DNA of 5,513 nucleotides, taken from the NCBI GenBank assembly GCA_902767395.1, contig CACXHI010000132.1, positions 1 to 5,513 of the forward strand, read 5' to 3'. Both the position numbers and the translations under genes were made by a program. The DNA comes from Oscillospiraceae bacterium (GTDB lineage: Bacteria; Bacillota; Clostridia; Oscillospirales; Oscillospiraceae). The notes under the pieces were generated by a model. It ran no database searches, was not told where the DNA came from, and saw only the letters and a program-made list of their open reading frames with translations. Numbering within the stretch: position 1 is the first letter of the stretch; the number at the start of each line of letters is the position of its first letter. Below are positions 1 through 5,506 of the stretch, piece after piece.

Positions 1-1
1 C

Positions 2-76
2 CGCCTGCTGGACATCGTGGCGGAGAACATCCGCTGCTTCCAGAACGGCAAGCCCCGAAACGTGGTCAATCCCTGA
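2..76 (+). CDS. D-2-hydroxyacid dehydrogenase, C-terminal end only (partial)
   Basis: Only the last 24 codons and the TGA stop (74-76) lie in the window. The visible peptide ends with DIVAENIRCFQNGKPRNVVN followed by Pro. An N-x-x-x-F-x-x-G-x-P-x-N-V-V-N tail is the usual C-terminal helix and tail of the D-isomer-specific 2-hydroxyacid dehydrogenase family (glycerate, phosphoglycerate or hydroxypyruvate dehydrogenases), NAD(P)-dependent cytoplasmic enzymes that interconvert 2-hydroxy and 2-keto acids. The catalytic and nucleotide-binding parts are outside the window, so neither substrate nor symbol can be assigned. The gene converges on the minus-strand ylmH-like gene, with 49 bases between the two stop codons and a hairpin in the gap. 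The family call rests on this short tail alone. Confidence 0.72.
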   Translation, partial: RLLDIVAENIRCFQNGKPRNVVNP

Positions 77-83
77 ACAAGCC

Positions 84-122
84 ACGAAGCCGCTGCGCTC
101 AATTCAGGCGCGGCGGCTTCGT
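84..122. terminator. Hairpin between convergent genes, probable shared terminator
   Basis: Arms 84-98 and 108-122 form a 15-bp stem around a 9-base loop. The one irregular pair (94/112) is a U-G wobble in a plus-strand transcript but an A-C mismatch in a minus-strand transcript, so the plus-strand RNA folds slightly better. It lies eight bases after the plus-strand stop and four bases beyond the minus-strand stop, the expected place for a bidirectional terminator. Neither side has a good U-run: the plus side reads on without one, and the minus side has only a short TTGTT. Efficient intrinsic termination is therefore uncertain; the stem may instead protect 3' ends. Confidence 0.55.
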
Positions 123-125
123 CAC

Positions 126-878
126 CTATTCCCAAACCTCTACCGTCAGAAACAGCCGACCCTTGCGGCTCTGGCCGCCGATGGCGGCAAGCGTTGCCTT
201 GCCCTTGCCGCGCAGGGAGAATACGTCGCCCTCGGACACCGGGGCGTCGTTTTTCATACAGGGGAGGTGATTCAGACTGGCGGCGCCCGCTGCAATCAGC
301 TTGACCGTCTGCGTCCGGGACAGGCGGAAGGTCTCTGCCAGCACTGCGTCGAAGCGAGGGCTCTGCACCGTGAAGTGCACCTCTCGCCGCTTTCGTTCCG
401 GCGCCGGGACCTCCGACAGCGGGATGACGGCGGCCTTGACGCTGACCCGGCCCGCGCGTTCCAGTCCAGCAAGCTGCTCCGCGACCGACGGCAGGCAGAA
501 CACCCACGCCCCCTGCCCGGTCACGCGGAGATCTCCGATCCACTCCCGGCGCACCCCGAGGGCCAGCAGCGCCCCGAGATAGTCCCGGTGCGTTGGCGCG
601 CCGTAATAGGCGTCGATCCGCAGGGCGCTGATCTCCCCGGCGGGGTCGAAGTCCTCCACCTCCATGTAGTCCGGCAGAAAAAACGCTGCCTTGCGCTCGC
701 AGTCCTCCTGCCCGCCGGAGAAGAGAAGTCGACATCCCGGCAGGCGCTTGGCGTAAGCGTCCGCTGCCGCCTGCTCCGCCGGAGTCAGAAAGACCGTCGA
801 GGTCAGGACGTTCGCCCGTTCGCAGCGACGGAACAGATCGTCGATCCGTTTGAATAATGCTTCATGCTCCATGTTCAT
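126..878 (-). CDS. ylmH: YlmH-like S4-domain RNA-binding protein (ribosome-associated quality control)
   Basis: This 250-residue basic cytoplasmic protein matches the YlmH family in length and layout. The N-terminal part (about 1-160) shows the family's conserved stretches: FLTPAEQ near 30, FSGGQEDCERKAAFFLPDY (53-71) and HRDYLGALLALGVRREWIGD (97-116). An S4 RNA-binding fold follows at about 174-232 (RFDAVLAETFRLSRTQTVKLI, then the G-K-G turn near 224-227). In Bacillus subtilis, YlmH binds 50S subunits that still carry peptidyl-tRNA and acts in ribosome-associated quality control alongside the S4 protein RqcP; that role is carried over by homology. The ATG at 876-878 overlaps the upstream GTPase stop in an ATGA, and the Shine-Dalgarno match is poor (ACAGG at best), which points to translational coupling. 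A second ATG two codons on is an alternative start. The usual ylmH neighbours (sepF, ylmG, divIVA) are absent here; it sits instead with a translation GTPase-nuclease fusion. Confidence 0.9.
   Translation of the reverse strand: MNMEHEALFKRIDDLFRRCERANVLTSTVFLTPAEQAAADAYAKRLPGCRLLFSGGQEDCERKAAFFLPDYMEVEDFDPAGEISALRIDAYYGAPTHRDYLGALLALGVRREWIGDLRVTGQGAWVFCLPSVAEQLAGLERAGRVSVKAAVIPLSEVPAPERKRREVHFTVQSPRFDAVLAETFRLSRTQTVKLIAAGAASLNHLPCMKNDAPVSEGDVFSLRGKGKATLAAIGGQSRKGRLFLTVEVWE
875..878 (-). other. ATGA stop-start overlap (translational coupling)
   Basis: Read on the minus strand, the four bases ATGA hold both the start codon of the ylmH-like gene (878-876) and the TGA stop of the GTPase-NYN gene (877-875). 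With no strong ribosome-binding site in front of the second gene, reinitiation by ribosomes finishing the first is the likely way it is translated, which ties the two protein levels together. Confidence 0.85.
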
Positions 879-3463
879 TGCCTGTTCTTAACATTTTCTC
901 CAACCGTACCCAAACGCTGTTGGTTGTGGGTGCGTAGAAATTGCTCGATATCACCGTAAATGCGGTCGATTTCCTCTCCAAATTCCCGGGCGGACTGGCG
1001 CAGCACCCCGGAACGCAGGGCGAAAACCTGAATCAGATTGTCGGAGGTGACAATGCGCACCTGCTCGTTTTTTCCGATGTCGTGCAGCATCCGCTCGATA
1101 TAGGCGTCGCCTGTTTCGTTTTCCTTCGTGTAGACCACGCGGACGCCGTGGTAGTCCATGCGCTCGCCCTTGCCGCCCTTGACCTTGTAGGCGTCGAAAA
1201 CCAGAATCGTCTCCGTCCGGGTAAAGGCGGCGTAATTGGCGAGAATCTCCATCAGCCGCTCCCGTGCCTGCTCCAGATCATGCGCCGCAATCGCCGCCAG
1301 CTCGGGCCACGCGAAAATGACGTTGAATCCGTCCACAATCAGATACCTTGTGACCCTGCGTTCCGGCAGGGACTGTTCCGGCGCCTTCTCTGCCGGTTCG
1401 CTCCAGACCGAGGCGGAATACTTCGGACGCTTGATCGGCCCGAATTCCCGTTCCAGAATCGCCTGCAATTCCTTCTCGTCGATGGCGAGTCGCCGCCGGA
1501 CAGGGGAGAGGGGAGCCTCGGTCTTGCGGACCAGCACGCTTTCCAGGTGCATATTGGCATAGACCTGATCCCACTTCACCGTATAGCCCCCGCCGTGGGC
1601 GCAGAATACGGAATCCGGCGTGTTGTCCAAATCGCTCTCGGGGGCGTAGGGGTGGGCGGCGCGGACCGCGTCGGGGTTGTGGCAGAGATCGTAGCCCTCT
1701 ACCTCCAAGGCCAGCTTGCCCAGTCCACGGGTATAGGCCGCCACCTCGCGGGCGTAGTCCGTCATGGCGGCGACGGGAACGCGGCCACGGAGCAGGCTCA
1801 TTCCGCCCAACTCCTCCGGGTTTTCAAAACTGCCGAAGCGCGCCTTGACGTCGGTGATGGCCCGCCCGATCTGCGCGGTAGGCACCTCCAGCCGGAAGCG
1901 GTACCACGGCTCCAGCAGTACGGAGTGCGTCTGCATCAAGCCCTGCCGGACGGCCCGGTAGGTGGCCTGCCGGAAATCCCCGCCCTCGGTGTGCTTGAGA
2001 TGGGCCTTGCCCGCTGCCAGCGTAATTTTGAGATCGGTGATCGGCGCGCCGATGGCGACGCCGAGATGCTCCTTTTCCATCAAATGCGTGAGAATGAGGC
2101 GCTGCCAGTGCCGATCCAGCTTGTCCTCGCTGCAATTCGAGGCGAAGACCAGCCCGCTGCCACGCGGAAGCGGCTCTAAAAGCAGATGCACCTCCGCATA
2201 GTGGCGCAGCGGCTCATAGTGACCCACGCCCTCTACGGTGCGGTCAATCGTTTCCTTGTAGAGCACCCGGCCCTGCCCCAGCTCTACGGGCAGGTCAAAG
2301 CGGTCAAGAATCAGGCTTTTCAGTACCTCGGCCTGCACCTCGCCCATGAGTCCGACCGACAGCGTTTGCAGGCGGGGGTCCCAGCGCAGCCGGAGCATGG
2401 GGTCTTCTGCCTCCAGCTGCCGGAGCTTTGGCAGCACCAGCCGGGGGTCCGTCCCGGCAGGCAGCTCCAAACGGTAGTGCATGACCGGCTCCAGCACCGG
2501 ACTTCCAGCAGCGGCCTCGATGCCGAAGCCCTGCCCGTTCTGCGCCGCCGTCAGACCCACCACGGCGCAGACCTGTCCGGGGAGAATTTCCTCTGCGGCG
2601 GTGTATTTTCCGCCGTTGTAGCGCCGGAGCTGGGTTGCCTTTTCCTCCAAGCCCTCGGAGCACAGACTGTCCCGTACCCGTAATGCGCCGCCGGTGACCT
2701 TCAAATGGGTCAACCGGACGCCCTGCGCGTCGTGGCTGATCTTAAAGACCCTCGCGCCGAAGGGCTCCGCCCAGAGACGGGGCTTCATCAGGCCGGTGAG
2801 GGCGTCCAGAAACGCGTCGATTCCGTCCAGCTTCAGGCCGGAGCCGAAAAAGCAGGGAAAGACCTGCCGCGCCGCCGCCAGATCCCGCAGCGTTTCGTCG
2901 CGCACGCTGCCGCTGTCCAGATACTCCTCCATCGCCGCCTCGTCGCACATGGCCAGCGCCTCGTCGCGCCCCGCATTGTCGGGGGAGAAGTCCACAACCC
3001 CGTCCCCAAGCTCCTGTCGAAGAGCCTCGAGCAGGGCGGCGCGGCTGTTCCGGGCCAGATCCATCTTGGTGACGAACAGAACCGTCGGAACCTGATAGTG
3101 CGCCAAAAGCCGCCAGAGAGTTCGCGTGTGCGCCTGCACCCCGTCCGTTCCGCTGACCACCAGAATCGCGTAGTCCAGAACCTGCAGCATCCGCTCAGTT
3201 TCGGCGGAAAAGTCCACGTGGCCCGGCGTGTCCAGCAGGGTCAGCTCCCAGCCGCCCCATTCCACGTGGGCTTGGGAAGCAAAGATCGTGATGCCCCGCT
3301 CCCGTTCGAGAGGGTCAAAGTCCATCGCGGCGTTCCCGTGATCCACCCGCCCCAAGCTCCGCAGCAGACCGCAGCGGTAGAGAATTGCCTCCGCCAGCGT
3401 GGTCTTGCCCGCGTCCACGTGCGCCAGCAGCCCGATGCAGGCCCGGTTTTGACTTACTTGCAT
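875..3463 (-). CDS. EF-G/TetM-like translation GTPase fused to a YacP/Rae1-type NYN ribonuclease
   Basis: The protein has 862 residues; TetM-type proteins have about 640. The GTPase domain (about 1-225) has P-loop AHVDAGKT (14-21), RGIT with switch I Thr59, DTPGH (78-82, catalytic His82), TKMD (132-135) in place of the usual NKxD, and GSG (207-209). EF-G-like domains II (about 234-320), III (325-400), IV (400-515) and V (515-590) follow in order. A CAHGGGYTVKWDQV block (621-634) and a charged linker (about 650-705) lead to an NYN domain at 706-838 that resembles Bacillus YacP/Rae1 along its length: LIVDGFNVIFAWPEL (708-722), VFDAYKVKG (755-763), TKENETGDAYIE (779-790) and TSDN (806-809). Asp711, Asn714, Asp757, Asp786 and Asp808 are the expected acidic/metal site. 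Rae1 cuts mRNA in the ribosomal A site. The domain IV tip (484-497) lacks the TetM Ser-Pro-Val, so tetracycline resistance is doubtful. The ATG at 3461-3463 is chosen because a GGAG sits 8 bases upstream and the promoter lies just beyond; an in-frame Met 37 codons earlier would precede the promoter. Fold and fusion are clear; function is inferred. Confidence 0.93.
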   Translation of the reverse strand: MQVSQNRACIGLLAHVDAGKTTLAEAILYRCGLLRSLGRVDHGNAAMDFDPLERERGITIFASQAHVEWGGWELTLLDTPGHVDFSAETERMLQVLDYAILVVSGTDGVQAHTRTLWRLLAHYQVPTVLFVTKMDLARNSRAALLEALRQELGDGVVDFSPDNAGRDEALAMCDEAAMEEYLDSGSVRDETLRDLAAARQVFPCFFGSGLKLDGIDAFLDALTGLMKPRLWAEPFGARVFKISHDAQGVRLTHLKVTGGALRVRDSLCSEGLEEKATQLRRYNGGKYTAAEEILPGQVCAVVGLTAAQNGQGFGIEAAAGSPVLEPVMHYRLELPAGTDPRLVLPKLRQLEAEDPMLRLRWDPRLQTLSVGLMGEVQAEVLKSLILDRFDLPVELGQGRVLYKETIDRTVEGVGHYEPLRHYAEVHLLLEPLPRGSGLVFASNCSEDKLDRHWQRLILTHLMEKEHLGVAIGAPITDLKITLAAGKAHLKHTEGGDFRQATYRAVRQGLMQTHSVLLEPWYRFRLEVPTAQIGRAITDVKARFGSFENPEELGGMSLLRGRVPVAAMTDYAREVAAYTRGLGKLALEVEGYDLCHNPDAVRAAHPYAPESDLDNTPDSVFCAHGGGYTVKWDQVYANMHLESVLVRKTEAPLSPVRRRLAIDEKELQAILEREFGPIKRPKYSASVWSEPAEKAPEQSLPERRVTRYLIVDGFNVIFAWPELAAIAAHDLEQARERLMEILANYAAFTRTETILVFDAYKVKGGKGERMDYHGVRVVYTKENETGDAYIERMLHDIGKNEQVRIVTSDNLIQVFALRSGVLRQSAREFGEEIDRIYGDIEQFLRTHNQQRLGTVGENVKNRQ

Positions 3464-3471
3464 TCGCTGTT

Positions 3472-3475
3472 CTCC
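3472..3475 (-). promoter_or_regulatory. Ribosome-binding site that fixes the GTPase-NYN start
   Basis: On the minus strand GGAG lies 8 bases before the ATG at 3463. It supports this start over the upstream in-frame Met at 3574, whose following 37 residues (arginine-rich, no resemblance to EF-G or TetM N-termini) come from promoter and palindrome DNA. Confidence 0.85.
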
Positions 3476-3493
3476 GTTTCGTTTTATGGGCTG

Positions 3494-3522
3494 ATTATAC
3501 CACAAGCGGCGGAAATAGGCAA
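3494..3522 (-). promoter_or_regulatory. Strong sigma-A type promoter for the GTPase-NYN / ylmH operon
   Basis: On the minus strand a perfect -10 TATAAT (3499-3494) is preceded directly by TGG, giving an extended -10. The -35 TTGCCT (3522-3517, four of six consensus bases) is placed at the optimal 17-base spacing. The predicted start of transcription is the A near 3487, so the leader is only about 24 bases and holds little besides the ribosome-binding site. There is no room for the long attenuating leader with a short peptide known in front of tet(M). Housekeeping, constitutive expression is the simplest reading. Confidence 0.85.
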
Positions 3523-3546
3523 TAGGGGAACGGATTCTTCTCGCTT

Positions 3547-3588
3547 GCACGTGTCGAAACGTGCGGACGAGCATCGCTCGTCCCTACG
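3547..3588. repeat. REP-like palindrome pair
   Basis: Two adjacent perfect palindromes are present: 3547-3552/3559-3564 (6-bp stem, 6-base loop) and 3565-3572/3576-3583 (8-bp stem GGACGAGC/GCTCGTCC, 3-base loop). The second can extend past one mismatch to pair 3560-3563 with 3585-3588. The core, CGGACGAGC-ATC-GCTCGTCCCTACG, has the look of short GC-rich palindromes that I associate with dispersed intergenic copies in clostridial genomes. Only one copy lies in this window, so dispersed-repeat status is inference. It sits between a terminator and a promoter, outside any gene. Confidence 0.5.
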
Positions 3589-3592
3589 CAGC

Positions 3593-3642
3593 GCAAAACA
3601 AAGAACCCCGCACCCTCGTTCCGTGGAACGAAGGGTGCGGGG
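3593..3642 (-). terminator. Rho-independent terminator of the 3659-5506 gene
   Basis: On the minus strand a long GC-rich stem begins 16 bases after the TAA stop. The arms are 3625-3642 and 3606-3622, about 17 pairs with one bulged A, and the tip opens to a CACG tetraloop. The T-rich tract TTCTTTGTTTTG (3605-3594) follows at once. Stem, tip and U-tract are all as expected for a strong intrinsic terminator, insulating the membrane-protein gene from the GTPase operon promoter downstream. Confidence 0.92.
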
Positions 3643-3658
3643 AATCAGAGACTTTGGA

Positions 3659-5506
3659 TTAATCCTTTGTGTTGGGGTGGAACCGCAGCACGGTGCCCTT
3701 GGGGTCGTTGTGGAAGCCCCTGTCACTCAACTGGGTCAGAACCATGGTTCCGTCCTCCTGCACACAGGAGAAATTGGCTTCATAGTCTTCTCCGATGCGG
3801 TTTCCGTCTTCCTTTGTCTCGTGGAGCTCAATCCAGAGGCTTCCGTCTTCCGCAACTGTAACGTTTCCAAAAGCAAAGGAGTAGAATTCGGAGTCCTTTT
3901 CTCCCTCTCGATAGGAGATCCAAAAGTGAGCGTCAACTTCCAGTTCTCGAACGTCGGGGCCTTCGTCCCCGGCTTCGGCTTCCATACGCCAGGCCGTGTT
4001 GGAAAGCACCAGATTCTCGGGATTCGGGAATTCACCGGGCAAGTGATAAACAATATGGTACACGCCGTTTTCCTTCTTCAGGGCAACCGTCCTGATATTG
4101 CTGAACTTGCCGTCTCCGACAAAACCCTCAGGAATCTTATAGGTGAAGAGAACCAGTCCATCCTCCTCGGTTCTCACGTCCTGAATCAAGGGTGAAGTTC
4201 CGAGCGCGTTGGTATCGCCGTGCTCATGGTAGTAGGAATCCGTCTCCGGAGCGTAGAAGAAGCTGTCCAGATTCTTTTTCCGGGTCTGGTCGATGCCAAC
4301 GCCGAAGACCTGCCGCAGCACCTTGTCCATTTCCGCTTCGGTCAGACGGTCACAGTCCGTGTAGAGGTTGGAAAAAAACGCCGGATACTTGGACTTCAGC
4401 ATCTCCTTCGTTGCTTCGTCCTCATACAATTCCAGACCGAGGCTGCAGTAGAAGAGCTCACGGAAGTCAACCAGCGCCGGAGATTCGTAGTAGCAGGTCA
4501 GCGCACGAACATAGGGATTGAGATTGTCGCAATCTTCATCACGAAACAGTGCTTCAAGCTCGGCACGCAGGGCGTCCGCGTCCTGCTCCTTCGTCTCGGT
4601 TTCCTGCGCATCTGTGTTCTGCGGCTCGGTTTCCTGCACGTCCGTGTCTTGCGCCTCGGTAATCTCCGGCTTGTGCTCGGCGAAGAGGTCGAAGGGGATT
4701 TCATAGTATGCTGCCCCTGCGCCGAGGCTGATCGGCGCAATCACCTCAACCCGACCGTCCTGATACGGATGGACCTCCACCTCGGCAAGTTTCTCGTCCG
4801 AAGTGCCCTTGTTTCGGTAACGGTAATAGTTCCCATCCTTCTTGATCATTTCGTCATCATCGAAAAAGATACCGCTTCCGTCAGGCTCGTGGTATTCGTT
4901 TTCCTCGAATTGGATGCGGCAAGCTTCCCGGAAGGCCTCTTCCGAAATGCCCATCCGGTCGAGCAACTCCTGCGTGGTGATCCAGCGTCCGAGGGAGCAG
5001 TCATAGTTGAAGATGCGATATTCTTCCATGCCGCCGACATTTCCGCTGCTATGAACTTTTACCGACAAAATATTGTTCCATGCTGTCGCGTCGTAGTCGA
5101 TGCTGATCCAGATGAGACTACAATTCTGCTCCATGTACTCATGCGCTTCACGGACAATCTCGCCATAGACCCGCTCGATCTCTTCGTTGATCGCCTTTGC
5201 ACCGGTCGTATCCGCGTTGATGCAGGGAAGCTCATAGGAATAGTCCCATTGGTTTCCCACACCGTCGGTGTACGAGCCAGACTCCGAGAGGCTTTCTCCG
5301 ACCAGACTCAACGGATCAATCACGGTGTCCGGTTCCTGCGTCTCGGTTGCCTCGGTGCTCGAAGCATGAATGTCGCTGGGGTTTGTAGCCGGAACCGGGT
5401 CGTCGTTCGCGTGCAGGTTTTTCAGAAGCAGGAAGCCGCCCACGCCCACGGCAAGCGCCAGCACCGCAGCAGCGGCGGTTTTTCCCCAGGATGTGTGCTT
5501 GCGCAC
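3659..5506 (-). CDS. Membrane-anchored extracytoplasmic protein of unknown function, possibly 5'-partial
   Basis: The 615 residues start at a GTG (5504-5506), but the frame stays open to the window edge, so the true start may lie outside and no ribosome-binding site can be judged. A basic N-terminus (RKHTSWGK) and hydrophobic segment 11-28 form a membrane anchor or signal peptide, putting the rest outside the cell. Then come a Ser/Thr/Glu-rich linker (about 34-62), a first ectodomain (about 80-278), an acidic linker of ten-residue repeats (283-310), a helix-rich region (310-410) with a YYHEHGDTN motif (425-433), and a beta-rich C-terminal part (440-615). The first ectodomain (YELPCIN near 91, NEEIERVYGEI near 107, YDCSLGRWITTQELLDRMGI at 168-187) faintly recalls the DUF4163/DUF3298 ectodomains of RsiV- and PdaC-like proteins; that is a weak resemblance. 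The segment around YYHEHGDTN recalls unnamed clostridial lipoprotein-like proteins. There are nine cysteines, all beyond the anchor. The DNA looks less GC-rich than the operon downstream. Ends in its own terminator, so it is a separate transcription unit. Confidence 0.88.
   Translation of the reverse strand: MRKHTSWGKTAAAAVLALAVGVGGFLLLKNLHANDDPVPATNPSDIHASSTEATETQEPDTVIDPLSLVGESLSESGSYTDGVGNQWDYSYELPCINADTTGAKAINEEIERVYGEIVREAHEYMEQNCSLIWISIDYDATAWNNILSVKVHSSGNVGGMEEYRIFNYDCSLGRWITTQELLDRMGISEEAFREACRIQFEENEYHEPDGSGIFFDDDEMIKKDGNYYRYRNKGTSDEKLAEVEVHPYQDGRVEVIAPISLGAGAAYYEIPFDLFAEHKPEITEAQDTDVQETEPQNTDAQETETKEQDADALRAELEALFRDEDCDNLNPYVRALTCYYESPALVDFRELFYCSLGLELYEDEATKEMLKSKYPAFFSNLYTDCDRLTEAEMDKVLRQVFGVGIDQTRKKNLDSFFYAPETDSYYHEHGDTNALGTSPLIQDVRTEEDGLVLFTYKIPEGFVGDGKFSNIRTVALKKENGVYHIVYHLPGEFPNPENLVLSNTAWRMEAEAGDEGPDVRELEVDAHFWISYREGEKDSEFYSFAFGNVTVAEDGSLWIELHETKEDGNRIGEDYEANFSCVQEDGTMVLTQLSDRGFHNDPKGTVLRFHPNTKD
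4595..4660 (-). repeat. 30-bp in-frame tandem repeat coding an acidic linker
   Basis: Two adjacent 30-base units, 4595-4624 and 4625-4654, agree at 24 of 30 positions, and a third copy begins at 4655-4660. In the protein they give the ten-residue series TEAQDTDVQE, TEPQNTDAQE and a diverged TETKEQDADA (residues 283-312). The length is a multiple of three, so gain or loss of units would change only the spacer between the two extracellular domains. Confidence 0.85.

Noticed and set aside
267..857. A 196-codon plus-strand open frame opposite ylmH
   Set aside because: Arginine-, proline- and glutamine-rich shadow of the YlmH-like frame, which carries the conserved family motifs.
901..930. Possible hairpin near the 3' end of the GTPase gene
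   Set aside because: Only a 5-bp stem with a long loop, lying inside coding sequence and without a U-tract; not a credible terminator or control element.
941..2179. A 412-codon plus-strand open frame antisense to the GTPase gene
   Set aside because: It is a reading-frame shadow in GC-rich coding DNA: the minus-strand frame gives continuous recognisable EF-G and NYN domains, while this product shows no recognisable motif.
875..3463. Calling the GTPase gene tet(M), tet(O) or tet(W)
   Set aside because: The domain IV loop lacks the Ser-Pro-Val residues, the protein is over 200 residues longer because of the NYN fusion, and no tet-type leader or mobile-element signature is visible.
3656..3665. 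Perfect 10-bp palindrome GGATTAATCC across the stop codon of the membrane-protein gene
   Set aside because: Short enough to be chance, does not extend, and is explained by the coding end; no second copy was noticed.
2705..4195. A 496-codon plus-strand open frame crossing two genes and the intergenic gap
   Set aside because: It runs antisense through a terminator, palindromes, a promoter and two well-supported minus-strand genes, and its translation resembles no family I recognise.
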